Below are positions 33,445 through 43,363 of a stretch of DNA of 64,000 nucleotides, one piece after another. This DNA is from Thermothelomyces thermophilus ATCC 42464 (taxonomy: Eukaryota > Ascomycota > Sordariomycetes > Sordariales > Chaetomiaceae). The notes beneath the pieces were generated by a model, which searched no databases, was not told where the DNA came from, and was given only the letters and a program-made list of their open reading frames with translations. The DNA lies in the NCBI RefSeq assembly GCF_000226095.1, contig NC_016476.1, forward strand, positions 124,001 to 188,000, in the 5' to 3' direction. The position numbers and the translations under genes were made by a program. The stretch's first letter is position 1. Every line of letters begins with the position of its first letter.

Positions 33445-35640
33445 ATGAGACTCCTCAACGCTACAACGTTCGAGGTAGAAGAGCTCTACGGCTCCGAGAT
33501 ACCTCAGTATGCCATTCTGTCACACACATGGGGCGCCGAAGAGGTGACGCTCCAGGAGGTAGAAGCATTTGCAAGATACCGCCGCTCACGGCGGGAACAT
33601 GCACGGCACATGGTCTCGCAAAAGGCGGGAAGTCCCGATGCGATGAAGATGATGCTTCTCACCACCATGCTGCTGGCTTTTCGTGGAGACCGGTCCCGCG
33701 GCGTCGGCGGATCTTCAGCTCTCCCGGCGCTGAAAAGGGGGTACGACAGCAACGACGACGACGACGACAGCCGGGATCACGACAGCATCTTGATGTCTAC
33801 TACGTCCCTCCATCCCAGTGAGCAAAAGGCGGGATTCTCCAAGATCGACTATGCCTGCAGGCAAGCGATCAAGGACGGTTACCGCTACGTCTGGGTGGAC
33901 ACGTGCTGCATCGACAAGAGGAGCAGCGCCGAGGTGTCGGAAGCCGTCAACTCCATGTTCGACTGGTACCAGAGGGCTGCCGTGTGCTACGCCTATCTGG
34001 AGGACGTCCATTTTGACGACTACACGGAGGGTTATCGGACCTGGAAGGACCACTTCCACCGCAGCCGGTGGTTCACCCGCGGCTGGACCCTGCAAGAGCT
34101 CCTCGCCCCCAAGAAGGTCGTCTTCTACGCCAGGGGGTGGAGGCTGCTGGGGACCAAGTCCTCGCTCGTGAAGCACGTGGTGAAGGCCACTGGGATTGAC
34201 GAGGTGACGCTGATCGACCCGAAGCTCATCCACAACGCCAGCGTGGCCCAGCGCATGTCCTGGGCCGCGAATCGAACCACAACCAGGATCGAAGACCAGG
34301 CCTACTCACTGCTCGGCATCTTTGGCGTCAACATGCCCATCATCTACGGCGAGGGAACCAAAGCCTTTCTCCGGCTCCAGGAGGAGATCATCAAGCGGTC
34401 TGACGACCACTCCATCTTCGCCTGGGGCACCCTCGGGCACCCAAGCTCCCATCCTCACCACCCTCATCATCTCGCGGACCCCAGCGACGACGATCTCGAC
34501 TACGCCGCCATGACCGGTACCACGGGAGTCCTCGCCACCTCTCCCAGAGACTTTGCCGGCATGGAGCGCGTCATCACCACCGCCCCGCCTCCGAATCGAG
34601 ACACGTCCGACTACGCCATGACCAACAAAGGCCTGCGTATCACTCTCGACATGACGCGTCAGCGCGGCGACGCCGAGGACAACACGACAACGACAACGAC
34701 AACAACCACCACCACCCACCTCGCCATCCTCAACTGCCGCCCGGATGACGACCCTTCCGTCCGGCTGGCCCTGCTCCTTACCGAGACGGCGACCCCGAAC
34801 GTGCTGCTGCGCACCCGCACCCGCACCGCCACCCTCGTCTCCGCCGCCGACGCATCCGCGGCCGGGCCCCGGTCCGTATACATCCTCAACGCGCCGGCGC
34901 AGGTCCCCCACTCGGCGGCCAAGCTGGCCGAGGAGGTCGTCCTCGTCCGGACGCCGGACCTGATCGCGCCCGGGTACGACGTCCTGGACGTCCGGGGGTG
35001 CGGGGCCCAGTGGAACCGGGAGTTCCGCAGCATCCGGCTGGTCGGGGTGGACTACACGGCAAGGAGGGCGAGGAGGGGCGGCGGCGGCGGCGGCGGTGTC
35101 CTGTTTCAGCTGGCGGTGGTCACGTTCTGGAACAAGCACCTCAAGTGCGGCTTCTTGGCCAGGATACTGGTCGAAGGGGCATCCAAGGCCGCCTTCGTCG
35201 ATCTCGTCCAGGGGTTGAGGTCCGACGGTGGCGGCGGGGACGGCAAGGGGCTGGTCGAGGAAGCCAAGAGGATATGGGAGCAGCCCGGCACGGTTCAGGT
35301 CAGCGTGCCCGGGCGGGGAGGGGACAGTCCGGGTCGGAGGATACAGGTGGAGGTGGTGAATCCGGTGGCGGCGCCCGAGGCAGCCGGGAATGAGGAGGAG
35401 ACGGCGGACGAGAGGAGCGGGATGATGATGCCGGGCGGCGGTTGGACGTTCCGCCCGGGCCACGAGCTCCAGGTGTCTGGCAGCGTCACCTTCACCGAGA
35501 AGTGGGAGAAGGACTACCGGCGAACTGTCAACGCCAAGGCGGGGCGCACGAAGAAGGGGGCCATCGAGTTGACCATGACATCGATGCTATGGCTGGCTGT
35601 CCCCGTTGCCAAGGGAGAAGAGCTAGACCAGCCGTCATGA
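33445..35640 (+). CDS. HET-domain protein (heterokaryon incompatibility type)
   Basis: Single-exon frame of 731 residues. The HET domain (PF06985 type) starts at about residue 20: YAILSHTWGAEEVTLQEV, then AGFSKIDYACRQAIKDG, YVWVDTCCIDKRSSAEVSEA, SMFDWYQRAAVCYAYLEDV, RWFTRGWTLQELLAPKKVVF and, closing it, TRIEDQAYSLLGIFGVNMP. In fungi this domain triggers cell death on encounter with an incompatible partner, or acts in defence. A low-complexity insert of about 70 residues (about 48-120, with an Asp run) splits the first and second HET motifs; an unspliced in-frame intron there cannot be excluded. The C-terminal half has no NACHT or WD repeats. It carries a Thr run (about 414-424, ACN triplets) and a run of seven Gly (about 545-551). 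Partner gene unknown. Confidence 0.9.
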   Translation: MRLLNATTFEVEELYGSEIPQYAILSHTWGAEEVTLQEVEAFARYRRSRREHARHMVSQKAGSPDAMKMMLLTTMLLAFRGDRSRGVGGSSALPALKRGYDSNDDDDDSRDHDSILMSTTSLHPSEQKAGFSKIDYACRQAIKDGYRYVWVDTCCIDKRSSAEVSEAVNSMFDWYQRAAVCYAYLEDVHFDDYTEGYRTWKDHFHRSRWFTRGWTLQELLAPKKVVFYARGWRLLGTKSSLVKHVVKATGIDEVTLIDPKLIHNASVAQRMSWAANRTTTRIEDQAYSLLGIFGVNMPIIYGEGTKAFLRLQEEIIKRSDDHSIFAWGTLGHPSSHPHHPHHLADPSDDDLDYAAMTGTTGVLATSPRDFAGMERVITTAPPPNRDTSDYAMTNKGLRITLDMTRQRGDAEDNTTTTTTTTTTTHLAILNCRPDDDPSVRLALLLTETATPNVLLRTRTRTATLVSAADASAAGPRSVYILNAPAQVPHSAAKLAEEVVLVRTPDLIAPGYDVLDVRGCGAQWNREFRSIRLVGVDYTARRARRGGGGGGGVLFQLAVVTFWNKHLKCGFLARILVEGASKAAFVDLVQGLRSDGGGGDGKGLVEEAKRIWEQPGTVQVSVPGRGGDSPGRRIQVEVVNPVAAPEAAGNEEETADERSGMMMPGGGWTFRPGHELQVSGSVTFTEKWEKDYRRTVNAKAGRTKKGAIELTMTSMLWLAVPVAKGEELDQPS

Positions 35641-36785
35641 TGATCTCCCATCTCCGTGTATATAATAGACTGGCTGGGAAAGGCATATGAATACTATCTA
35701 TAGAGCAGTTAAATTACCGAGTACTTTCCATGTCCTGATATTATTACTCAGGCAGAGCCCGGTACCATATTCTGGAAAACAATTATTAATACGCGCCAAG
35801 CAGTTATATAATAGGAAATATCGCTCCTCCTCGATCTGCATCCCCATGTCGCGGAAATGTCCTTGGTCGTAATTGATATGGCCCGCAGCTGCCCCAGTAC
35901 ACCAGCCGGAGTAGTACTGTACATCGCGCAAACACACGCCTCGCAGTGGGATATGTAAAGGCGCATATTGATGGCTATTTCACTGAATACTCAGCGGTGT
36001 TGAGGACACAGTGACGAGAGGAAGTAGAGAGGCGGTATGTCTATGAAAGTGGAAAAATGAGCTCCAAAGGACGAGTGAATACATGCACTGCCGAATACCA
36101 ATCACAGCAGCGAGGGCCAGCGTTGGGCGGATGTGCAGAACTAGGCGCGCATGGTGAGATTGCCGAAGCTGCCATCGTCATTGCTGACTGGGGCAAGCAA
36201 GCGATAATTAACGCGACGGCTGCCAGTACGGATACAAACCCCAACAATCTTGGTTACGTCCGTGCTTGGGCGTTCCGCTTACCCTGCAAATCCAGGCCCC
36301 GGGCCTACTCCACTTGCGTTCGATTCCGAGGCTTGATATGGCGAAATGGTCATGAGAGGGAAGGAAGCAAAGTGCAGGAAACAAACTGCAAACCCCCTCT
36401 GCCACAGTTCAGTCAACACTGAACTGTGGCAGTCAACCTTCCTTTAAAGGACCAAAGCCGGTATCTCTTTCCAATGTCGGATCGTCGTTGGCCAGTGGTT
36501 GTTGGTCTTTGCGGACATTGCTCGAGCTCGATGCCAAAAACCTCGAAAAGAGAAGAGCGGGACTTCGAAGAACCGATTCTGAATTGACCTGTGTATCATG
36601 CAGTGGTATGACTCCCTAGCACGCCGCAGCCTGAAATGCAAAGCCTGCCAATCCAGCCCGAGCCTCTTGTGGCTCTCATCCCTGTCTTCCTCATTCGAGG
36701 CGGAAGATTGTTTCCCGGTCGACAGAATCGTTCGTTCCTCGATATCCCGCATGCCAATGACCCATCGCGCCCGCATGAAACCCTC
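35641..36785. other. Convergent intergenic region
   Basis: About 1.1 kb between the HET gene stop and the uL14 gene stop. It contains the perfect hairpin at 36399-36432. Remaining short frames are not supported. Confidence 0.4.
36399..36432. repeat. Perfect 14-bp inverted repeat (hairpin)
   Basis: CTGCCACAGTTCAG, a 6-base spacer TCAACA, then the exact reverse complement. The stem is GC-moderate and not followed by a T run. It lies about 350 bp beyond the 3' end of the uL14 gene. It could be a small inverted-repeat remnant or a processing signal. Confidence 0.8.
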
Positions 36786-37645
36786 TTACATCACGACACC
36801 GGAGTTGCTGGCAATACGGGGCCAGAGCTCGGCGGCCTCCTTGCCGACGGGGCCGGTGATGGCAGAGCCCTTCATCTCACCCTTGGGGTTGACGATCTGC
36901 AAAGTGTCAGCGTGAGACGTTCCGAAGCTGACACATATGCTGGTATCGGCCCGAGCAAGCCGTCTACCCAGCACTGTCTTGTTCCTTCAACACGGATCCG
37001 AAACAAACATACCACACCAGCGTTGTCCTCGAAGTAGAGGAAGACGCCATCGAAGCGCTTCCACGGCTTGGCCTGGCGGACGATGACGGCGGGGTGGACC
37101 TTCTTCCGGAGCTCGGGCTTGCCCTTCTTGACTGTGGCCATCACCATGTCGCCGACACCACCAGCGGGCAGCCTGTTGAGGCGGGCGCCGACACCCTTGA
37201 CGGAGATGATGTAAAGGTTCCGCGCGCCAGAGTTGTCCGCGCAGTTCATGATGGCACCGCTGTCCCCTTGTTAGCCCCACGATTCGTGTTCCCAGAATAT
37301 TCTCGAGCCGGCATCGGCGTGATCGGTCGGGGTCGATTCTCGAAAGAGGTAGGACAGGATCGCACGTACACTGGGAGACCCAGGGTCATCTTAAGCTTGC
37401 CACCAGGGGCACCACGCCTACAAAAGTTAGCAGAGATTCTTGCAATTTTGTCCGCGATCTCGAAAGTCGAGGCCTCCAGCTGCCCGCCGCTCTCCAACGT
37501 GTGTGTTAAGCTTCTTTTCGCCCAGCTTCCCCTCCATCCCGAAGTCCCTACAACATTGGAGAGCGGGCAGTTCGGCGGTCGTCGTCGTCGTCGAGAATCG
37601 CGCAAGAAACAACAGAACGGCATGCACTCACGAGATCTTGGCCAT
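36786..37645 (-). CDS. RPL23: 60S ribosomal protein uL14 (L23)
   Basis: Four exons on the minus strand: 37645-37632 (only 14 nt), 37417-37370, 37259-37013 and 36896-36786; introns 214, 110 and 116 bp. The joined frame is 139 residues, against 137 for yeast Rpl23. It starts [20 protein letters not shown] and continues [59 protein letters not shown] and ends IASNSGVVM, all hallmark uL14 sequence. The protein sits at the subunit interface of the large ribosomal subunit, near the GTPase centre and intersubunit bridges. The tiny first exon with a long first intron is common in fungal ribosomal protein genes. It lies in tandem with the malic enzyme gene, 401 bp apart. Confidence 0.97.
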
Positions 37646-38046
37646 TGTGAGTGTCTGGTTGCGGAAATGCGACTTGACGATGGGGGAGTCGAAATTTCGG
37701 GAAACGCAAAGGTACCTGGAAATTGACGGCGATTCGCGATAATTTTTGGTGTGGACCGGAAACCCTACCGAATTTGTGAGCGGTCACGTGCTGCTAGAGA
37801 CTGATTTACTGTGTACGGTGCACACTGGAAAGACGGACCCTAACCCTGCATTGGTACCACCACGCCAAGTTTTCAGAGCCAGGCCCACTTGCCTTTACCA
37901 AATCAAATGGAATTTCCTGATCAGAGTAATTCTCGTAGAAGCTCTTTCACCTCAAACCGGCTCCGTAAACTACAAGTATGCAATGCTCACTTAAATCATA
38001 TCGCTTAACAACTGCGTATCTCTGAAAGCCTGTTTCCTTCGTCTCC
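37646..38046. other. Promoter of uL14 and 3' end of malic enzyme
   Basis: 401 bp between the two minus-strand genes. It must hold the uL14 promoter. No ribosomal-protein promoter motif was identified with confidence. Confidence 0.45.
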
Positions 38047-40105
38047 TCAACCGCGCCCGGGCAAACTGCCGACCACCCTCAGCTCCCCTTTGGCTTGGCG
38101 ACTCGCGCTGTGAGCCTCAACGTACTTGAGCGGCCGGTAAACCGGATACCACATTTGCTCCCTGATCCACTCATCCAATTCATTCTCGTCCGTTGGAATA
38201 CCTTCTTGCGTCGCCAGCCCTTCCTCCATCGCAGCTTGAATTACCTTCCGCGCAACTCTCACGCTCACCTCGCGCACCACCTCAACGCCGGGAAGCAATG
38301 GTGCCGTGTCATCCTTGAGCGCGGGACTCAGCTCCGACACTCCTTGAACTGCCGCGATGAGCATCTTGTCGGTAACCAATCTGGCGCGGCACAAGACACC
38401 ACCAAGGCCAATCCCTGGAAAGACCACGCTGTTGTTGCATTCGGCCACTTCAATCTCGACTTCGTTGCCGTCCGGTCCCCAGGGACCTTTGACGGGCTTG
38501 AAAGGACTGCCTGTGGCGACGAGCGCCTTCCCGGTGGTCCATGATAGCAAGTCCGCCGGCACGGCTTCATGCAGCTTTGTAGGATTGGATAGTGGGAAGA
38601 TGATGGGTCGGTCGACGTGGGACGCCATCTCGCGAACGATCTCCTCGGTAAACGCCCTGGGCACCGTGGATGTGCCGATTAGCACATTCGGCTTGACTTC
38701 CTTGACAACGCCTAAGAGGTCTGTCCTTTTGCCGCTCCAGTCCTCCGTCCTAGCATAAGGTTTCTGAGCGTCGGAAAGCCCCTCGACCCGAGTTGTGAGA
38801 AGACCCGGTTTGTCGATGAGCCTAGCCGTAGAGCAACGTTATTAATTAGCGCGCACCCAGTTGTCGCCGCCCCAGAGTAGACGCACCATATTTGCTTCGC
38901 CGCCTCCTCCTTGCTGATCCCGCTCCCCGCCGCGATGGCGTCCCGGACTTGGTCTGCGATTCCAACGCCCGCTGTTCCCCCGCCAAATACGACCATGCGA
39001 ACATCGCCGAGCTTCTGCCTCGAGACGTGCATGGCAGCCATAATGGCCGCGAGGGTCACACACCCCGTTCCTTGAACGTCGTCGTTGAAGCAGGGGATCT
39101 CTGGCCGCCATCGTTCAAGCAAGCGTCGAGCTGCCCTCGGTCAGCCCCTCGGTTCCTGCCGCCAGCTTGTCGTCTCCACTCACCGTTCTGAAACCCGAAG
39201 TCTTCAAAGTGGATGTATGCCTTGGGATACAGCTCCCGCGCAGACCTGACAAAGGTCGCGACAAACTCGTCATACTTGCCGCCGCGCACTCGCTTCTCTC
39301 GCAGGCCCAAGTACAGGGGATCGTTCAGAAGTGCCTCGTTGTCCGTGCCGCAGTCTAACACCACAGGTAGCACGCGGTTTGGGTGTATCCCCGCACAAAG
39401 TGTCATGAGAACGAGCTTGGCGATGGAGATGAGGATGCCGCCGCAGCCCTGATCTCCGATGCCCAGAATCTCCTCGCCGTCTGGCTGCGTATTAGCTGGC
39501 ATTTCGGCAGCTCCCAAGCTCGGAATCCTCACCGGTGACCACGATGTAGTCGATGTCATCTGCCGTGCCCCAGAGCGACAGGTCATGGCGGACCCGGCCG
39601 ACATCATGGATGTTGAGGAACAAGCCCTGCGGCCGCCGAAACAGCCGCGAGTAGTTCTGGATGGCATCACCCTCCGTGGGCGTGTACACAACGCTAAACA
39701 TCTCCTCGAGGTGATCGAGCAAGAGCTGTTTACTCGTGCGTGATCAGCGATGTTGCTTTTGAGTAATTACACCGTCACAAGCCTCACCCTGAAATATAAC
39801 ACCTCATTTTGCTCCTTCATGGACGTCAAAAAGGTGTTCTTGGCCAAGTCGTCCGGTCGCGCCGAGTACTGCTCGTACGCCCGCTGGACCTGCTGCTCGA
39901 GCGTCTGAACGCCTTGAGGCAGCAAACCGGTCAATTGGAAGTCGCGGCGCTCCTCCACGGTAAATGCGGATCCCTTGTTGAAGTAGGGGTGGTTCAGCAG
40001 CACCGTGCCCCGGAGGGCACACTCAAGTGGACCGCTGGTGCTCAAAGGGAGGTGTCCAAATCTGGAGCGGGAGGAGCCACTGTTGTTGTCGTGTTGGGAA
40101 TCCAT
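38047..40105 (-). CDS. Malic enzyme (NAD(P)-dependent malate dehydrogenase, decarboxylating)
   Basis: Oxidative decarboxylation of malate to pyruvate and CO2. Five exons: 40105-39788, 39725-39533, 39480-39184, 39130-38887, 38821-38047 (introns 62, 52, 53 and 65 bp); 608 residues. Motifs in order: GTVLLNHPYFNKGSAFT, catalytic Tyr120 in VVYTPTEG, GEEILGIGDQGCGGILIS, DCGTDNEALLNDPLYLG, YIHFEDFGFQN, the metal-binding FNDDVQGTG at 284-292, and the NAD(P) loop FGGGTAGVGIAD at 318-329. PIIFPLSNPT follows, then FPGIGLGG. Length and order match fungal malic enzymes. The loop is GGGTAGVG rather than the common GAGEA type, which is unusual. The N terminus (MDSQHDNNSG) is acidic and does not look like a mitochondrial presequence, so a cytosolic form is suggested. 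Cofactor choice cannot be read. Confidence 0.95.
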
Positions 40106-40345
40106 TTTGGGAGAAGTTCTGGATTGCTTAATTATTCGGTTTAATTATCATCAACAAATCTCTCAAGTGCTCGCACACCCGCGCTACAGCTGTACAAATA
40201 ATTACCTTGATGGTTCGAAAGGGACCTGAGCGGGAGACAAAATGGCCTGCTGGTCCTGGAAGCTAGATGACGTCGTTCGATTGCCTCATACTTGTCGTAC
40301 CTCTTCTCGGCTGTAACAGTGCCCCACAAATAATCAGATGGTGAG

Positions 40346-40397
40346 CCATCGTTTCGAAGCTTGCCGCTGGAAGCAGCAAGCTTCCTCTAAACGATGG
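40346..40397. repeat. Imperfect inverted repeat
   Basis: Left arm CCATCGTTTCGAAGCTTGC and right arm GCAAGCTTC-CTCT-AAACGATGG pair over 18 bases with a 4-base bulge, around an 11-base loop. It lies about 240 bp upstream of the malic enzyme start. Could be a small foldback or MITE remnant. Confidence 0.7.
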
Positions 40398-41680
40398 GGA
40401 AAATAGTTCATAGCTGTATTGAAATCAAACGAACCTAGAGACACTACATAGGCAGTAGTAAAGTAGAGAAAAGAATGTCGGGAGTCTTGGAGCCTCGCCT
40501 CTGTGAAAGCCGCGCAGTCGCAGCCCAGAGACGCGGACTATGATGGCCCATAGTTTTGGTCTTGCAGCAGTTTCAGGAGAGAAACAAGTCTTCTCTTGCC
40601 CACCGCCAGCCCCTTCCGAGACCCAACACAAGACGTGTCGAGAAGAGAAGGCCCTCTAGAAGAGGAGCTCACGGTAGAGTCCGTTGCCGGCTCTGAGTGA
40701 CTGGGGCGGTTGCTGCGATGATGGAAAGGTAATCTACGAGAGAAATACCTACCTTTGCCCGACAGCTATAAAAACAACAATACAGTGGCAGATCCGGGCG
40801 ACTTAGATAAGCCTAGGGGAAGAACCAATTGAGTTTGGTGGAAGTATCGCCTTTAATTTAGGCACGTTATCCTGCGAAGACGGTTGTTGTTGTAGGATGT
40901 GCAAGCATCGAGGGAAAGAATTTTCCTCGCCTTGTCGGGGCTTGGTGGATACTCACTGATAACTCGCTCTTATCGATAAGCATTCACACCAAACAACATA
41001 ACGCAAGTCAAATCAACGCAAATCCAAAGCAAATACGACCCCCTGTCAAGCAAATACGCGGGCACACTTACTTGAGCATATTTGCCATATTTGTCAAGAC
41101 TTATATAGTGTCTGACCGTCCTGTCTACAGTTCTATACGACTACAAGATACTCTTATGCACCATAACAGCTATAGCAAACCCTGCTGTGCATAACCATCC
41201 TTGACCCTGTTTGGCACCTATAGAGCAGGGTTCGCCTGTAGCGACAGTCGTATCACCACTTTTGCTGAGCCTAGAGGAGCCAACCAACTGCCAGAGCCAG
41301 CGACAGAGAGTCTGATACCATACTAAGGGGATAATAGATATCGGCCGAGTTAGGGGCGCTAGTATATATAGAAGGGCAGGGAGGCTACTGTTTAGTCAGA
41401 ACAGCTGCTTAGTTAGAAAAACGCATTTCGAAGACTTCGAATTTTATCACATTTTTGAGCGTTTTGGTGGCTGGTTGGAAGATTTGATGGATAGCTCAGG
41501 GGCGTTGGGCTCGGAAAGTCAGGGGCTCTGTATTGGGTTAGGGTTATATATGGGCACTAGAGTAGATTTGAGTAAGTTCCAAGTCAACGCAAATACCGGT
41601 CACGTGTAGCCAAAAGCAAAGCAAATATCGCTTCAAATTTGCATTGTTTGCGTTGTTGAGAGTGCTGATTCAGACATGAC

Positions 41681-41992
41681 TAGGGCCTGATCTGACCAGA
41701 CCCTCGGGACTTCGCCTGACCAACCTTATATTCAACCAGTCTAACCGTCGGTTGGTCGCTCAAGATCACCTGGCCAGCCGAACCATAAAAAATATAATTG
41801 TGGATATAAAAACGAGACTGAAAAAGTAAAGTAGATGATTGAATCAGCCTAATCCCGTAGGCGTGTTACGTGGACGTGTTGGTCAGGCCAAGTCCGGTGG
41901 TTTGGTCAACCCCCGCTTTTTTGAACTGGTCAGGTAAACCGTCTACCACTGATCACGTCGACTGTCAATCACTGGTCAGGTAAACTGCCCTG
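41681..41992. mobile_element. Possible non-autonomous hAT-like element (MITE)
   Basis: The two ends are loosely inverted: TAGGGCCTGATCTGACCAG at 41681 and, on the other strand from 41992, CAGGGCAGTTTACCTGACCAG. At least six TGACCA/TGGTCA words lie within 310 bp, as in the subterminal repeats of hAT elements. There is no coding capacity. The 8-bp flanks do not match, so a target duplication is not seen and the call is weak. Confidence 0.3.
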
Positions 41993-42185
41993 CTTACCAT
42001 AGGTCAAAAACCTGGCGTTATTATTAAATAACTAACAGGTACGGGCCGCCTCTCCTCTAGCTTGAACCTTATTTTAATAGGTAAAACACCATGACCAGAC
42101 TCGTTCAGACTCTACAAAGAAGCCAAAGTCTGAAGCTTAATTAAATTCCGCGTCATTATCACAATTAGCTCGCGAATTTCGCTTA

Positions 42186-42238
42186 AGTCGGACCCCCTAT
42201 ATACCGACCACCCCCATTTTCCGACCGCTTGGCAAACC
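42186..42238. repeat. Left TIR of the Fot1/pogo element
   Basis: 53-bp inverted terminal repeat, preceded by TA at 42184-42185. It ends CCGCTTGGCAAACCT before similarity to the right end stops. Confidence 0.9.
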
Positions 42239-42944
42239 TTGGCACCCACAACTACCTATCTTCTTTAACCATATATATTACAGACCTGTTTAACCAACTA
42301 TAATACAGGAAGCCGTTAATTCTACACTTTCTGAGCCACTCTCTTCGGCAGTAGGGTCCTCTATACGGCCGGCTTCCATCTAGGCCTGGTAGATCTGTTC
42401 AATCATCGCAAACTGCTCGTTTGGATCCATTATTATCCTCTTCCTCTTCGACGGCCGGGCTGCTTCTAACTATGCCTTTAGAGCTTCGTTTTCCTGTTAT
42501 AACTAAGCTAACTTAAAGTCCTTCTGGTCGAAAGCTTTCTTAACCTTCCTAAATAGGAGCCTATATATAGAGGGGTGCTAAGTCTTAGTAGATAGGTTGG
42601 TTAGCTAACTATATAAGTCTAACTTCCTCTATAGTATATTAAAAATTAGGTTAATGGCTTCTTTCGAAGGCTAGGAGTGTTAAACAGGTTCTAGAGTCTA
42701 TATAGAAGCTAGCTATTTGTTAGGATTAGTTAGGTTATTCGAATTTTCTAATAGAAGTCTACTTATTAGGGGTTTTATTATATTAACTAGCTATAACCTA
42801 GATACCTTCTATTCTACCTTGATATTTTAGGCTATAATAGCCTCTTTCTAAGCCTTAATGATATACCTAATTATTATCTATTTGCCTAAGATAGATAATT
42901 CTACCTAGGATATTATATTATTAAGGAGCTTCTAGTAAGTATAC

Positions 42945-43363
42945 TGTCACGGAAATATACATACAGATGCCACCTAAGCTACTAGCACAAATAGGCCAAT
43001 CAAGTCGAAGGAACTAAAGGACCAATTACAACATAGGAAGCATAATGATTACTACGCTCACCAGTAATTAGGGTAATCACCACCATACGATCACTCATAA
43101 TCACCATAATCAGGAATGATCACTAGAATTATATATACATATAGATAGTCACTCATTAGGTAGACTCTAAGAGTTCACCAGTAATAGTAACCTCATAATT
43201 ATAGTACTTATACCAAGTATTGCTAATTATTGTAAGAGATAACCCTAGTGTTGTTATAAACCCTTTAGCTTTACCAAATCCCTTAGACGACCTGCCTACT
43301 TGTCTTGCTTAATCTACCTTTATCTAAACCCTTTTAGAAGAAGTCTAAGTTAAGTTCGTTATA
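42945..43363 (+). repeat. 5' LTR of Gypsy B
   Basis: 419 bp, TGTCACGG...GTTCGTTATA. Preceded by the target duplication TATAC and followed by the leader CGTTACTATTACTCCC shared by all Gypsy copies here. Confidence 0.92.

Larger units (their letters stand above)
40106..42183. other. Intergenic region grading into transposon nest
   Basis: About 2.1 kb between the malic enzyme promoter and the Fot1/pogo element. It contains the inverted repeat at 40346-40397, repeated GCAAAT/AACGCAAAT words at about 41010-41050 and 41580-41660, and the TGACCA-rich element at 41681-41992. From about 42000 the sequence turns AT-rich. No gene was found. Confidence 0.45.

Noticed and set aside
34306-35463. 385-codon minus-strand frame in the HET gene
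   Set aside because: Shadow of GC-rich HET coding sequence.
36310-36345. GTTCGATTCC resembling a tRNA B box
   Set aside because: No A box at the right distance and no cloverleaf could be drawn.
41520-41545. GGGTTAGGGTT resembling fungal telomere repeat
   Set aside because: Fewer than two full TTAGGG units, no array; not telomeric.
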